In this document: piece after piece, positions 31,620 to 41,538 of the stretch
Layout: each line of letters starts with the position of its first letter
Numbering within the stretch: the stretch's first letter is position 1
NCBI RefSeq assembly: GCF_000382365.1
Contig: NZ_KB908234.1
Location: 18,503 to 82,502 of the forward strand
Length of the DNA stretch: 64,000 bases
Direction: 5' to 3'
Origin: Pannonibacter phragmitetus DSM 14782
GTDB taxonomy: Bacteria; Pseudomonadota; Alphaproteobacteria; Rhizobiales; Stappiaceae
The notes under the pieces: model-generated
Databases searched by the model: none
Told to the model about the DNA's origin: nothing
Seen by the model: the letters and a program-made list of their open reading frames with translations, nothing else
Position numbers and translations under genes: made by a program

Positions 31620-32060
31620 CTGAATGCCCTTCTGCGCCGGCGCCGGTCACCCAGGAGGAGCCCTCGAGAGGACAGCGCGCGCAACAAGATAATGTTGGGC
31701 AAAGTGTATCAGCTTGCCCGCCGCAGCGCAAAGGCGGCAAAGCGCAAGAGGCAGGAAAGACGCAACGACAGATGAGCCTCCCCTCAAAACCGGCCGGCAA
31801 AACCCGGACGAAGCATCCGCAGGGCGGGCAGCCACCGGCTGGTCATGGCGGCGGATATGGCACCGCAAAAACAGAACAGATTCCGGGTACCTGGTTTGCG
31901 GGCCGGTTTCCGCCATTTTTCCAAGCGCTTGAGATCATTCATCCACAGGCGCATAGCCGTTTCATTTTTTTGCTGCTCCCCAGTTGATCCCCCGCCCCCA
32001 AGCCGCTATAAGCCCCCTCATCGCAGCGCCACCAAGCGCCGCCCGCCAAAAGGCGTCTAC
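31620..32060. other. Gene-free stretch upstream of tRNA-Gln
   Basis: This 441-bp gap separates the ppx start from the tRNA. Frames are open on both strands only because of GC bias, and no product is recognisable. An AT-richer segment around 31955-31980 is followed by GC-rich sequence just before the tRNA. The gap probably contains the ppx-rlmE promoter and the tRNA promoter; I cannot place either with confidence. Confidence 0.5.
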
Positions 32061-32134
32061 TGGGGAATAGGTTAACGGTAGACCCACGGACTCTGACTCC
32101 GTTAGTCCTGGTTCGAATCCAGGTTCCCCAGCCA
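32061..32134 (+). tRNA. tRNA-Gln (anticodon CTG)
   Basis: The cloverleaf is readable. The acceptor stem is TGGGGAA with TTCCCCA, and the D arm is GGT...ACC. The anticodon stem is ACGGA/TCCGT around loop CTCTGAC with anticodon CTG. The T arm contains GTTCGAATC, followed by discriminator G and an encoded CCA at 32132-32134. A U1-A72 pair is typical of bacterial tRNA-Gln. The 3' end is the integration target of the element that follows. Confidence 0.96.
32114..32134 (+). other. attL: 3' end of tRNA-Gln, left direct repeat of the island
   Basis: The segment C + GAATCCAGGTTCCCCAGCCA, covering the T-arm and acceptor 3' end, is repeated exactly at 47781-47801. The bases either side differ (T before and AAACT after here; A before and TTATC after there), so the identity block is 21 bp. 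The integrase gene begins 84 bp downstream, as expected of a tRNA-targeting element. Confidence 0.92.
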
Positions 32135-32217
32135 AAACTTTCAAATATTTCAATGATTTAGCATGCATTCGCCTGCTTCGGGAATCCCCCCACGCAGTAC
32201 CCCCACAAGGGTGGCTG

Positions 32218-33969
32218 ATGCCTGACTATTTCTTCCGGGAAGGTTCCGGCTTTTCATTTCGCAGAAGGGTTCCAGAGCGACTGCAACCGCGAATTGGTCT
32301 TAAGGAAATTTACCGCAGCTTAAAAACTTCCGTGCGTAGTGAAGCACGAAGGCGAGCCGCGGCTCTTTTCCTTGTGTCTGAAAGGCTTTTCGAGTTGTCC
32401 GAGTACGAGATCCTCTCCGATGAGGAAGTCAGAGCGTGTGCCAGACGTTGGCTCAATATGCCCGGATGGCGAAAGATTATCGCGGCCAACATCGATGGAA
32501 TGACACCCGCGGAGTTGCGTTACGATGGCGACGACGTCCCCGATCGATTGCTAACCGGGTGGCTAGACGAACGCTGGACCCCGGAACAGGAGCGACAAGA
32601 GCAAGCCTACTCCGCTCTTTTATCCGCAGGGTATCAGGGGCCATTTGAACGAAAGACAATAGATCGCACGCTTGACGAACTGCTCTCCCTCCTCGCTGAA
32701 CGAGTGGAAAAGCGAAAGCAACTGGTGTTCCGTCCAGAGGAAATAATTGCATCGCCTTCCCCCTCCGTGCCGGGGCATGCAGCCAGTCAATCGACCACCC
32801 CATTGATCACGCCCGAGGTCCATAAGCATGCAGCCGAATGGCAAGACGCTCTGACCGGCGGATGGGGCGATAGGAAAGCAATCAGTTCTCATTCAGCCCG
32901 GCAGTATGGTGTCGCCGTGCGTCTCTTCATCGAGATTATCGGCAACAAACCCGTCGGAGCAGTTTCTCGAGAGGACGCAGGTATATTCCGTTCGCAACTC
33001 CTTCGACTGCCTTCAACACATGGCAAAGGACGAGCTGTCCATGCCCTTAAAGCAATCGAGCAGGCCGAAAGAGCTGGCGCGGAACGGGCAACGATGAAAA
33101 CCGTCAAACGCCACATGACGGCGATGAATGGCTATTGGGCGTGGCTGACGCACCAAGGCCACCTTCCTTACGGTGAAAGTCCATTTTCCGGACATGCATT
33201 TCCCGGAACGAAATCAAGTAGCAGAGACAGGGACGACTGGTCAGCGGAAGGGCTGGAGCTGCTCTTCAATTCGGGTGACTACCGAACAGCACCAGCAGAC
33301 AGCGCGTTGCATTGGCTTCCTTTGATTTCCTTGCATTCAGGCATGAGATTGGAGGAAATCTGCCGCCTACGCCCCGCCCATGATATTGCTTCGCTGAATG
33401 GCATCCCTTGTTTCATCATCCAGCCGCATCCGGACGACGGCTGGGATCCGAAGACAGAAGCCGGCGAGCGCAAAATTCCGGTCCATTCATGGCTTATTGA
33501 ACACGGTCTTATGAACCTTGTCGAAAAGCGCCGTCAGGAGGTCTCAACCAGACTTTTTCCCGGCATGGTACCGAACAGAGACAATAAGCTCAGTGCTGAA
33601 TTCAGCCGTGAGTTTTCTCGACTGAAAACCGGCCTGGGTTTCGGTCGGAAAGTCGTTTTTCACTCCTTCCGGCATACTTTCAAAACCGTTCTGGAGTCTA
33701 CCAATTATCAGGAACGCCACATTAATTCAGTTATGGGCCACGAGGGGCTTCGCGGGGAAGGAGCGACTTATGTAAAACGGGTGTTGGTGTCTAAATTAAA
33801 GGAAATCGTGGAGGCCTTCGAATGCCCCCTGCCCCTAGACTTTCTGCCTCACCCCAACCTGGAAACCGACACGTTAAACCCAACCCCAACACGGTTCGGA
33901 TCGCGTCGCGGAAAAAGACCCGTCCGAATTCGTGACTCACGGAAAGATGTAGCTCGTGAGAAAAACTAA
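32218..33969 (+). CDS. int: Tyrosine-type site-specific recombinase (integrase)
   Basis: A 583-residue integrase. The N terminus (YFFREGSGFSFRRRVPERLQ) resembles the small DUF6538-type domain found before many alphaproteobacterial phage-type integrases. A SAM-like core-binding domain spans about 200-320. The catalytic domain shows the first Arg in HSGMRLEEICRLRP near 378, HSFRHTFKTVLE near 482, GHEGL near 507 and the nucleophile Tyr in GATYVKRV near 517. It lies immediately inside attL and reads inward, so it should catalyse integration into and excision from tRNA-Gln. Confidence 0.93.
   Translation: MPDYFFREGSGFSFRRRVPERLQPRIGLKEIYRSLKTSVRSEARRRAAALFLVSERLFELSEYEILSDEEVRACARRWLNMPGWRKIIAANIDGMTPAELRYDGDDVPDRLLTGWLDERWTPEQERQEQAYSALLSAGYQGPFERKTIDRTLDELLSLLAERVEKRKQLVFRPEEIIASPSPSVPGHAASQSTTPLITPEVHKHAAEWQDALTGGWGDRKAISSHSARQYGVAVRLFIEIIGNKPVGAVSREDAGIFRSQLLRLPSTHGKGRAVHALKAIEQAERAGAERATMKTVKRHMTAMNGYWAWLTHQGHLPYGESPFSGHAFPGTKSSSRDRDDWSAEGLELLFNSGDYRTAPADSALHWLPLISLHSGMRLEEICRLRPAHDIASLNGIPCFIIQPHPDDGWDPKTEAGERKIPVHSWLIEHGLMNLVEKRRQEVSTRLFPGMVPNRDNKLSAEFSREFSRLKTGLGFGRKVVFHSFRHTFKTVLESTNYQERHINSVMGHEGLRGEGATYVKRVLVSKLKEIVEAFECPLPLDFLPHPNLETDTLNPTPTRFGSRRGKRPVRIRDSRKDVAREKN
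33929..33943. repeat. Island palindrome copy 1 (TTCGTGACTCACGGA)
   Basis: One mismatch to the island palindrome TTCGTGACTCACGAA. It lies in the 3' end of the integrase gene, 13 bp before the start of the next small ORF. It is in a different reading frame from the other coding copies, so it is not conserved for protein reasons. Confidence 0.6.
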
Positions 33970-34297
33970 GTTGCCAAGAACCCGTCCGGGTCCCAAACCT
34001 CTCGATGGGGTCGCAATGAGCGCGGCCTCGCGACAGCGGCGAGCCCGGGAAAGACGCGAAAGACACGCATCCTCATATCAGGCAGAAGCGATTGCATTTT
34101 CAGACCTCGTCGACGACATTCTCGGCACTCTTGAACAATTTCTCGAAAACGTCTCGACAGATGCGACGGCCGACCGGGAAGACATCATCCGGACACTTTC
34201 CGTCATCGTGAATGACAACAGGAAAACGCAGAAGGGCGTCGACAAGCTCTTTACCGAGATTCGGGGGGAAATCGAGGATCGGCTGTCTGTACGGTGA
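33956..34297 (+). CDS. Small island protein of unknown function (113 aa)
   Basis: The start overlaps the 3' end of the integrase gene by 14 bp. The N terminus is basic with the pattern RPGPKPLDGVAMSAASRQRR, which resembles the GRHPVGSRPMTSAERQTRRR start of the ORF at 34450. This suggests two members of one family with a basic N-terminal motif. The C-terminal part is predicted helical with heptad-like spacing (LGTLEQFLENV to IRGEIEDRL). I do not recognise the family. Its position next to the integrase raises the idea of a directionality or accessory DNA-binding factor, with no direct support. Confidence 0.55.
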   Translation: MRKTKLPRTRPGPKPLDGVAMSAASRQRRARERRERHASSYQAEAIAFSDLVDDILGTLEQFLENVSTDATADREDIIRTLSVIVNDNRKTQKGVDKLFTEIRGEIEDRLSVR

Positions 34298-34336
34298 GAA
34301 GTCCGTCCGGATCGCCGCAGGGAAAGCGGCCTCGAA

Positions 34337-34351
34337 TTCGTGACTAACGTA
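34337..34351. repeat. Island palindrome copy 2 (TTCGTGACTAACGTA)
   Basis: Two mismatches to TTCGTGACTCACGAA. It is intergenic, 40 bp after the small ORF ending at 34297 and about 100 bp before the next gene. Confidence 0.5.
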
Positions 34352-34419
34352 ACCGGTGTTCTGGTCCCACGTTGCTCGTTGCCGCCTGATCTGTGTGAAC
34401 CGCGCCGGCGGGCATCTTT

Positions 34420-34434
34420 TTCGTGACTCACGAA
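34420..34434. repeat. Island palindrome copy 3 (perfect TTCGTGACTCACGAA)
   Basis: A perfect copy just upstream of the AAGGAGAGG ribosome-binding site of the gene at 34450. This is a position from which a bound repressor could block transcription or early elongation. Confidence 0.65.
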
Positions 34435-34449
34435 AAAGGAGAGGCCGCT

Positions 34450-34662
34450 ATGTCCGACACGACACCTGCACCCGCGCGACGTGGCCGACACCCGGTCGGA
34501 AGCCGTCCAATGACATCGGCAGAACGACAGACTCGACGACGCCGCCGGGTAGCCGAAGCGCCCCAGCGGTTGAAGGCTGCGCAACCACTGTTGCATAAAT
34601 TCCATCAGATGCTTGAAATCATGGATCGGCTCGTTCGTCATGAAGTTCCGGATCCTGCATGA
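34450..34662 (+). CDS. Small basic island protein (70 aa)
   Basis: The start at 34450 follows a strong AAGGAGAGG site. An upstream GTG at 34423 lies inside the palindrome and is less likely. The N terminus is strongly basic (GRHPVGSRPMTSAERQTRRR), then RVAEAPQRLKAAQPLLHKFH and a short amphipathic tail. It shares the basic motif with the 33956 product. A nucleic-acid-binding role is plausible from charge; the function is unknown. Confidence 0.55.
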   Translation: MSDTTPAPARRGRHPVGSRPMTSAERQTRRRRRVAEAPQRLKAAQPLLHKFHQMLEIMDRLVRHEVPDPA

Positions 34663-34825
34663 ACCGTACCGCATGGTACGCATTGACGGCTTTTCCGCCG
34701 ACAGTCAGCCTGAATAGATAAACCCCAGATCTACGCGGCGGGAACCGCTCCTTGGGGTGTATCTAATGGACGGTTTTCATGGTCGGATTGCTTCCCATCG
34801 CAGTCAACCGCTGGTCGGTTGATAC

Positions 34826-36241
34826 TTGAGCCCCGGGCTCGGATACGCCCCTTCCGAGCCAACGCCAAAGAATACCCCCTCAGTCAAAAATGTTGACGAA
34901 CCCGCGTCAGTCCTGAGTTTTGAGACCGCATGGACCGAAGCGCAGTGGCTCCGGGAACTCCGGGCTGAATGCAAGTCCTCGAGGCGAACCTCTGGACCTG
35001 TTGACCAATTCTACATCGACCGGGCAACCAGCCGGCGCGATGCGGTGCGACGCCGGCTGAATGAGGGTTTTTGTTGCTTCGGTGAGACCATCGGCGGCCG
35101 ATATCGAACGCCTTTTGTTGAACACGGCCTTCGGTCCGACGAGCACCACGTCCTGCGCCGACTGGTACACCTGTCGCCCCGGACCTCACGGCTCCAGTCC
35201 GGCCGGGACAAAGCCGTCATGTCGAGCACCGACGCCAAAGTGCTTGCGCTGGACGAGCCTTGGCTCGTCCTCAATAGCAAAGTGCGGGGCGTATTCCGGA
35301 TTGACCTGGATCTCACATTCCGGAGTTGGGATACGCTCCGGTACGAAATCGAGCAGTTGTCTTTACCGTGCCTGCCGCATGTCGTTGTCGGACACGAACT
35401 CCCGGATGGGGCGATCGAGCGGCCTCATTTGCTCTTCCTTCTGCCTTTCGGATCCGAGGTCTGGTTTGATCCGCAGGACGCCCGTTGTCGACGAGACATT
35501 ATGAGCCTTTGGCGGGGCGTACATGCCGGCATCACCAAAGCGTTTTTGTCCCTCGGGGCCGATCCAGGTGCGCTCGCCAATCCGATGCGCATCAAGAATC
35601 CAATGAGCCCGTTTTGGAAGTTTCAGATCTGGAACGAAAGCGAGTTTCCGGATCTGTCAGAGTGGGCGGGTTGGGTCGATACATCCACATCCCGGGACGC
35701 GATGATACGGGAAAGCGCAGAGAAGCTCTCCAAGCTCGACAAGACTGCTTCCAACTCTCTTTTCACGACCCTTCAGCGTCGTGCATTTGATATATTACGG
35801 GAAATGCGGAATGCGAATGACCCCGTTTACACCGAAACCATCTCCAGCGGGGATCGTGACAAGCTGGCTGAAACTTTGTTCGATCGCCTTGTTCCGGAAG
35901 CCGTTGCCATGGCGTCGAACCCACGGCAGGCAATGGCGATTCTCTACCGGGTGACGCCGTTCGCAGCGGAGCGATGGGACCCGGCACGAGCCTCCCACGA
36001 TGGTCGGAAAGATCGGGGTGCCTGTGCGGCCGAGGTTGAAGGTCTCGATCTTCACGAACGTCATGCGGTCGGAGGCCGGTACGGTGCAGCAGAACGGGCG
36101 CGGAAGTCGGTTCAAACGATCCGGGAGGCAATCGCGGCGTTGCATGCTGAAGGCCGGAAAATTTCGAAATCCGAAATTTCCCGGCGGACAGGCCTGTCAC
36201 GCCCCACCGTTCACGCTCATTGGAACGACGCCAATTCTTGA
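34826..36241 (+). CDS. Plasmid-type replication initiator (Replicase/RepA-like)
   Basis: A 471-residue protein. The centre resembles the replicase/primase family of plasmid Rep proteins: DLDLTFRSWDTLRYEIEQL near 168, IERPHLLFLLPFGSEVWFD near 200, a GADPGALANPMRIKNP block near 255 followed by an aromatic FWKFQIWNE. The C terminus ends in a helix-turn-helix (KISKSEISRRTGLSRPTVHA). Such proteins prime or initiate replication of small plasmids, so the element may replicate after excision. The only long-frame start is TTG at 34826, next to an inverted repeat (TCAACCG...CGGTTGA, about 34802-34822) that could be autoregulatory or part of the origin. The start is uncertain. Confidence 0.68.
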   Translation: MSPGLGYAPSEPTPKNTPSVKNVDEPASVLSFETAWTEAQWLRELRAECKSSRRTSGPVDQFYIDRATSRRDAVRRRLNEGFCCFGETIGGRYRTPFVEHGLRSDEHHVLRRLVHLSPRTSRLQSGRDKAVMSSTDAKVLALDEPWLVLNSKVRGVFRIDLDLTFRSWDTLRYEIEQLSLPCLPHVVVGHELPDGAIERPHLLFLLPFGSEVWFDPQDARCRRDIMSLWRGVHAGITKAFLSLGADPGALANPMRIKNPMSPFWKFQIWNESEFPDLSEWAGWVDTSTSRDAMIRESAEKLSKLDKTASNSLFTTLQRRAFDILREMRNANDPVYTETISSGDRDKLAETLFDRLVPEAVAMASNPRQAMAILYRVTPFAAERWDPARASHDGRKDRGACAAEVEGLDLHERHAVGGRYGAAERARKSVQTIREAIAALHAEGRKISKSEISRRTGLSRPTVHAHWNDANS

Positions 36242-36355
36242 ATTGCGTAGGTTGCTCCGACCGACACCCTGAAAAGTGTAAAGATCAGTGTATAGAAAAA
36301 AAGCCAGACCATGCGGCGCTCGCACCAGAAAGGAGCCAATTCCCTGCAACTTCCA

Positions 36356-36514
36356 GGCTTACAAAGACAGGAACCGGATCGAGGCATGTTCAACAAGGTC
36401 AAACAGTTCCGTCGGATAGCCACCAGCTATGACAAGACCAAGGCCTCCTTCGCTGCGTTCCTCAATCTCGCAGCCGCATTCCTATGGCTACGCGACTTTG
36501 TCAACAGAGCCTAG
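36356..36514 (+). pseudogene. Remnant of IS5-family transposase (C-terminal end)
   Basis: AYKDRNRIE in one frame and MFNKVKQFRRIATSYDKTKA, then FAAFLNLAAAFLWLRDF, in the next frame match the last 50 or so residues of IS427/IS5-type transposases. A one-base shift at about 36383 breaks the reading frame, and the rest of the IS is missing. It occupies the 389-bp gap between the replicase and the R-M gene. The remainder of that gap shows nothing recognisable except the presumed promoter of the R-M gene. Confidence 0.75.
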
Positions 36515-36630
36515 ATGACATGCCCCACATCACCTATCCGGCATCACATAATTGGGCTTAACCGGGAAAATTCCGGTCGCACATGGCACAATTCGCCGCT
36601 AAGTTGATGAAAAGACAGTCAGGGGTGCTC

Positions 36631-39600
36631 ATGACGGCCATCGACCGAATCCTTCAATCATACCGCGATGCCGCCGTCACCGAGCGCGAGAAAGGCACCT
36701 ACTTTGAGCGTCTAGCCCTCGCCTTCTTCCAGAACGATCCAGTGCAATCAGAAGAGTACGAAGCTGTATGGACTTGGTCGGAATGGGCGAAGGCCAACGG
36801 CCGCGATGGCAAAGATGTCGGCATCGATCTGGTTGCAAAGTTGCGCAACGAGGATGGGTTCGCCGCGATTCAAGCCAAGTTCTACGCAGCTGACACGCGA
36901 ATCCAGAAAGCGCACATCGACAGCTTTATCTCCGCTTCTGGCAAGGAGCCGTTTCGCAGACGGGTTGTCCTAGACACGACCGAAAAGGAATGGGGCGCCA
37001 ATGCCGAGGAGATGATCCGGGACCAGACAATCCCGGTGGTGCGCATCGCCCTGACAGACCTGCGTGAAAGCCGGATCGACTGGACGATCTTCGAAGCGCG
37101 CGGCGAAATCGTGCTCAGCGCCAAGAAGTCCCTGCTGGACCACCAGAAGGATGCGCTGGCAGACGTCAGCAAAGGCCTCGCTGCGGCCGACCGCGGAAAG
37201 ATGATCATGGCCTGCGGCACGGGCAAGACCTTCACGTCGCTGAAGATCGCTGAAGCCATCGCAGGAAAGGGCAAGCGCGTCCTGTTCATGGTCCCTTCTC
37301 TGGCACTGATGTCACAGACCGTTCGGGAATGGACCAACGACACCGAGACGCCTATTCGCGCTTTTGCGGTCTGTTCCGATGCCCATGTCGGCAAGCGGCG
37401 CAAGAACTCGGATGACATTGCCGAAATCGAAATCCACGATCTGGCGTTTCCTGCCACTACGGATCCGGTCAAGGTTGCCGAAAAAGCGGGCGACGACGAC
37501 GCGGAGCGGATGACGGTCATCTTCTCGACCTACCAGTCCATCGTCACCTTGACCCGCGCGCAGGAAGCGGGACTGCCCGAGTTCGATTTGATCATCTGCG
37601 ATGAGGCGCACCGCACCACGGGTGCCACCCTCGATGGCGAGGAAGAGTCCAACTTCGTCAAGATCCACAGCAATGACCATGTCAAAGGCCGCAAGCGTCT
37701 GTACATGACAGCGACGCCTCGGATCTTCGGCGACAACGTTCGCAGCAAGGCAGACGAGGTCGGCGCCGAACTGGCCTCGATGGATAACCCGGCCCTGTTT
37801 GGCGAGACGCTATTCTATCGGGGCTTCGGCTGGGCAGTGCAAAACGGCCTACTGGCTGACTACAAGGTCATCGTACTGGCGATGGACGAGGGCCTGGTCA
37901 GCACAGCCGTTCAGAAACGGCTCGGTGATGCGGGCAGCGAACTGGTCTTGGACGACGCGACCAAGATCATCGGCTGCTACAAAGCCCTGACCAAAATCGA
38001 CCTGAAGGCTGACGTCTCGGCCGATCCGCACCCAATGCGGCGCGCGCTGGCATTCGCCAAGGACATCCGCAGTTCCAAGCTGATCCGCGACGAATTCACC
38101 GCCGTGGTCGATGAATATCTCGGCCAGGACAGCCTGATCGACGACGACACCCCCTCTGACCACCTCCAATGCCAGATCGAACACGTCGACGGCACCTTCA
38201 ATGCCAAAACGCGCGGCGCACTGCTGGATTGGCTGAAGGCCGATGCCGGCGACAATGTCTGCCGCATCCTGACCAACGCCCGCTGCCTGTCCGAGGGTGT
38301 GGATGTCCCCGCGCTCGACGCGATCATGTTCCTGCATCCGCGCAAGAGCCAGATCGACGTGGTGCAATCGGTCGGCCGCGTCATGCGCCGGGCAGAAGGC
38401 AAGAAGATGGGCTATGTCATCCTGCCAGTAGGCGTCCCCGCCGGCGTCCCGCCCGAACAGGCGCTTAATGACAATGAACGCTACCGCGTTGTCTGGCAGA
38501 TCCTGAACGCGCTGCGCGCCCATGACGAACGCTTCGACAGCACCATCAACAAGGCTTCCCTTGGGCAGGACATCTCGGACCAGGTCGAGATCGTGGGCGT
38601 TAGCGCCGATACCGAAGAACTCCGCTCAGTCACCGCCGTGGTGGAAAACCTGCCCTCCAAGACCAAAGCTGCCAGTTCCAGCATCGGCAAAGGCAGCGGC
38701 GACACCGGCGACGATGTGATCGAAGGCCCCACCCAGACCGAGATGACCTTCTCCATCGACGAATTCTCGCGCGCCATCATGGCCAAGATCGTCAAGAAAT
38801 GCGGCACCCGCGACTATTGGGAGGACTGGTCGGCCTCCATCGCCGAAATCGCCAAGAACCACATCACCCGCCTGACCGGCCTGCTGAAAGACCCCGACAG
38901 CGACGCTCGCCGCGCCTTTGACGATTTCCTGGCCGAATTGCGCGACGACCTGAACGACACCATCTCCGAAGGCGACGCCATCGAGATGCTGGCCCAGCAC
39001 ATCATCACCCGGCCTGTGTTCGAAACCCTGTTCGAAGGCCACAAGTTCACCGCCGAAAACCCCGTCTCGCGCGCCATGCAGCGCGTGCTGGATGTGCTGA
39101 ACGAGGCCAACCTCGACAAGGAATCAAAGGACCTTGAGAAATTCTACGCCAGCGTGCGGATGCGTTCAGAGGGCATCACAAACCCGGCGGCCAAGCAGAA
39201 CCTGATCAAGGAGCTTTACGAGAAGTTCTTCAAAAAGGCCTTCACGCGAACCACGGACAAGTTCGGCATCGTCTACACTCCGCCCGAGATCGTCGATTTC
39301 ATCATCCATTCGGTCAACGATGTGCTGCAAACCGAATTTGGCCAGACGCTTGGGTCCGAGGGCGTGCATATCATGGACCCGTTCACCGGCACGGGCACCT
39401 TCATCACGCGGCTTTTGCAATCCGGTCTGATCGCACCCGAGGAGATGGAGCATAAATTCCGCCACGAGATCCACGCCAACGAGATCGTTTTGCTGGCCTA
39501 TTACATCGCCGCGATCAACATCGAGGCGGTCTATCACGGGCTGCAGGGCGGGGATTATGTGCCGTTCGAGGGCATCTGCCTGACCGACACCTTCCAGATG

Positions 39601-41538
39601 TATGAAAGCGACGATCTGATCTCGCATTACATGCCCGACAACTCGGAGCGGCGCAAACGGCAGAAGGCGACCGATATCCGCGTGATCCTTGGCAATCCGC
39701 CCTATTCCAAAGGGCAGGACAGCGCGAATGACGACAACGCCAATGTGGACTACCCCACGCTGGATGGCCGCATCCGCGATACCTATGCCGCGCTGACCGA
39801 GGCGCAGAACAAGAACGGCCTGTATAACAGCTATCTGCGTGCCTTCCGCTGGGCCAGTGACCGGATCGGCGATGACGGTGGCGTCGTGGCCTTTGTGACC
39901 AATGGCGGGTGGCTGGATGGGAACGCCACTACCGGCGTGCGCAAGAGCTTTGGCAACGAATTTTCAGACCTCTACATCTTCAATTTGCGGGGGGATGCAC
40001 ATCTGACGGGCGAACGCCGCCGTAAGGAAAAGGGCAACGTCTTTGGTGCGGGCACCCGCACCCCTGTTGCGATTTCTGTTCTGGTCCGCAGTCCCGAGGC
40101 CGCGCATCGCGGTCGCATCCATTACCGCGACATTGGCGACTACCTTGAAGAAAAGGAAAAGCTGGCGATCATCCGCGACTTCGGCTCGACGCGCGGCATT
40201 GCCGAGGCCGATGGCTGGACCCAGATCGAGCCCGACGAACACGGGGACTGGCTGAACCAGCGGGATGCGTCTTTCGATCAGTTCGTCAAGATCGGTGACA
40301 AGAAGGACAAGACCACTGAGACGCTATTCGAGACATATTCTCGGGGCGTGGCGACGGGGCGTGACGCATGGTGCTACAACCGTTCTCGCGCTGGCATCGA
40401 AGCGAACATCACATCGCTGGTCGACACCTACAATGATGAGCTGGCCAAGTCACGGCAGGCGCAGGATGCAGGCCAGCCAGCGCCGAAACTGTTGGGTGAT
40501 CCGAGGCAGGTCAGTTGGACGCGGGCGCTGTTGGCGGATCATGGCCGTGGCAAGCCCTTGTCGATTGAAGACGGCCAGTTTGTGCCATCGATCTATCGTC
40601 CGTTCGGAAAGGAATGGTTGTATTTCAGCCGCCGCCTGAACGAGATGGTTTATCAGATCCCGCGCCTATTTCCCGATGCCGACAGCCCCAACCGCGTGAT
40701 CGCCATGTCGAGCCCCGGCGCGCGCGGATCGGTTTCGGCGCTGATGACGGATTGCATCCCAAGCCTTCACGCAGCCGATATGAGCGGATCGCAATGCTTC
40801 CCGCTCTACATCTACGACGATGCCGACACCGGCGCGGATGATCTGTTTTCGGGCGCGGATCAGGCCGCCCGCCGTGATGGCATCACCGACGCAGGCCTGC
40901 GCCATTTCCAAGTGGCCTATCCGGACCATCCGATCACGCGCGAGGACATCTTCTATTACACTTATGGCCTGCTGCACTCCGAAGACTATCGCGCCCGCTA
41001 CGCCGATAACCTGACCAAAGAACTGCCGCGCATCCCATGCGTGAAAAAAATCGAGGATTTCCGCGCCTTTGCGCAGGCGGGCCGCGATCTGGCCGATCTG
41101 CATGTGGGCTATGAGACGGTCGAACCCTATCCCGTCACCTTCAAGCAGGGCCATCCCGACACATGGGTCATCGACGACCCGCAGGCTTTCTACCGCGTGA
41201 CCAAGATGAAGCACGCGGGCAAGCGCCCGAACCTCGATAAATCGACGGTGATCTACAACGCCAACATCACAATGCAGGATATCCCGCTGGCGGCCTATGA
41301 CTATGTCGTTAACGGCAAGCCCGCGCTGGAATGGGTGATGGAACGGCAGGCTGTGCTGAAAGACGCTTACAATCCCAAGACAAAGAAGGGCAGCGACATC
41401 GTCAACGACGCTAACCGCTACGCAATTGAGACCATGAACAACCCGGCATACCCGCTGGAACTGTTCCAACGCGTCATCACGGTCAGCCTGCGAACCATGG
41501 AAATCGTGCGAGGCCTGCCGAAGCTGGAGGTGATGTGA
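36631..41538 (+). CDS. Single-chain type ISP restriction-modification enzyme
   Basis: A 1635-residue fusion with the order of type ISP enzymes (LlaGI/LlaBIII class). An N-terminal Mrr-like nuclease has GIDLVAKLRN and AAIQAKFYA near 60-82. An SF2 helicase-translocase follows: Walker A ACGTGKTFTS near 193, CDEAHRTTG near 322, YMTATPRI near 360 and VQSVGRVMRR near 578. An N6-adenine methyltransferase has MDPFTGTGTFITRLL near 914 and the catalytic NPPYS near 1021. A C-terminal target-recognition region follows. It would methylate one strand of an asymmetric site and cut unmodified DNA after translocation. I start at MTAIDRILQSY, as family members do. All motifs look intact. Confidence 0.92.
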   Translation: MTAIDRILQSYRDAAVTEREKGTYFERLALAFFQNDPVQSEEYEAVWTWSEWAKANGRDGKDVGIDLVAKLRNEDGFAAIQAKFYAADTRIQKAHIDSFISASGKEPFRRRVVLDTTEKEWGANAEEMIRDQTIPVVRIALTDLRESRIDWTIFEARGEIVLSAKKSLLDHQKDALADVSKGLAAADRGKMIMACGTGKTFTSLKIAEAIAGKGKRVLFMVPSLALMSQTVREWTNDTETPIRAFAVCSDAHVGKRRKNSDDIAEIEIHDLAFPATTDPVKVAEKAGDDDAERMTVIFSTYQSIVTLTRAQEAGLPEFDLIICDEAHRTTGATLDGEEESNFVKIHSNDHVKGRKRLYMTATPRIFGDNVRSKADEVGAELASMDNPALFGETLFYRGFGWAVQNGLLADYKVIVLAMDEGLVSTAVQKRLGDAGSELVLDDATKIIGCYKALTKIDLKADVSADPHPMRRALAFAKDIRSSKLIRDEFTAVVDEYLGQDSLIDDDTPSDHLQCQIEHVDGTFNAKTRGALLDWLKADAGDNVCRILTNARCLSEGVDVPALDAIMFLHPRKSQIDVVQSVGRVMRRAEGKKMGYVILPVGVPAGVPPEQALNDNERYRVVWQILNALRAHDERFDSTINKASLGQDISDQVEIVGVSADTEELRSVTAVVENLPSKTKAASSSIGKGSGDTGDDVIEGPTQTEMTFSIDEFSRAIMAKIVKKCGTRDYWEDWSASIAEIAKNHITRLTGLLKDPDSDARRAFDDFLAELRDDLNDTISEGDAIEMLAQHIITRPVFETLFEGHKFTAENPVSRAMQRVLDVLNEANLDKESKDLEKFYASVRMRSEGITNPAAKQNLIKELYEKFFKKAFTRTTDKFGIVYTPPEIVDFIIHSVNDVLQTEFGQTLGSEGVHIMDPFTGTGTFITRLLQSGLIAPEEMEHKFRHEIHANEIVLLAYYIAAINIEAVYHGLQGGDYVPFEGICLTDTFQMYESDDLISHYMPDNSERRKRQKATDIRVILGNPPYSKGQDSANDDNANVDYPTLDGRIRDTYAALTEAQNKNGLYNSYLRAFRWASDRIGDDGGVVAFVTNGGWLDGNATTGVRKSFGNEFSDLYIFNLRGDAHLTGERRRKEKGNVFGAGTRTPVAISVLVRSPEAAHRGRIHYRDIGDYLEEKEKLAIIRDFGSTRGIAEADGWTQIEPDEHGDWLNQRDASFDQFVKIGDKKDKTTETLFETYSRGVATGRDAWCYNRSRAGIEANITSLVDTYNDELAKSRQAQDAGQPAPKLLGDPRQVSWTRALLADHGRGKPLSIEDGQFVPSIYRPFGKEWLYFSRRLNEMVYQIPRLFPDADSPNRVIAMSSPGARGSVSALMTDCIPSLHAADMSGSQCFPLYIYDDADTGADDLFSGADQAARRDGITDAGLRHFQVAYPDHPITREDIFYYTYGLLHSEDYRARYADNLTKELPRIPCVKKIEDFRAFAQAGRDLADLHVGYETVEPYPVTFKQGHPDTWVIDDPQAFYRVTKMKHAGKRPNLDKSTVIYNANITMQDIPLAAYDYVVNGKPALEWVMERQAVLKDAYNPKTKKGSDIVNDANRYAIETMNNPAYPLELFQRVITVSLRTMEIVRGLPKLEVM

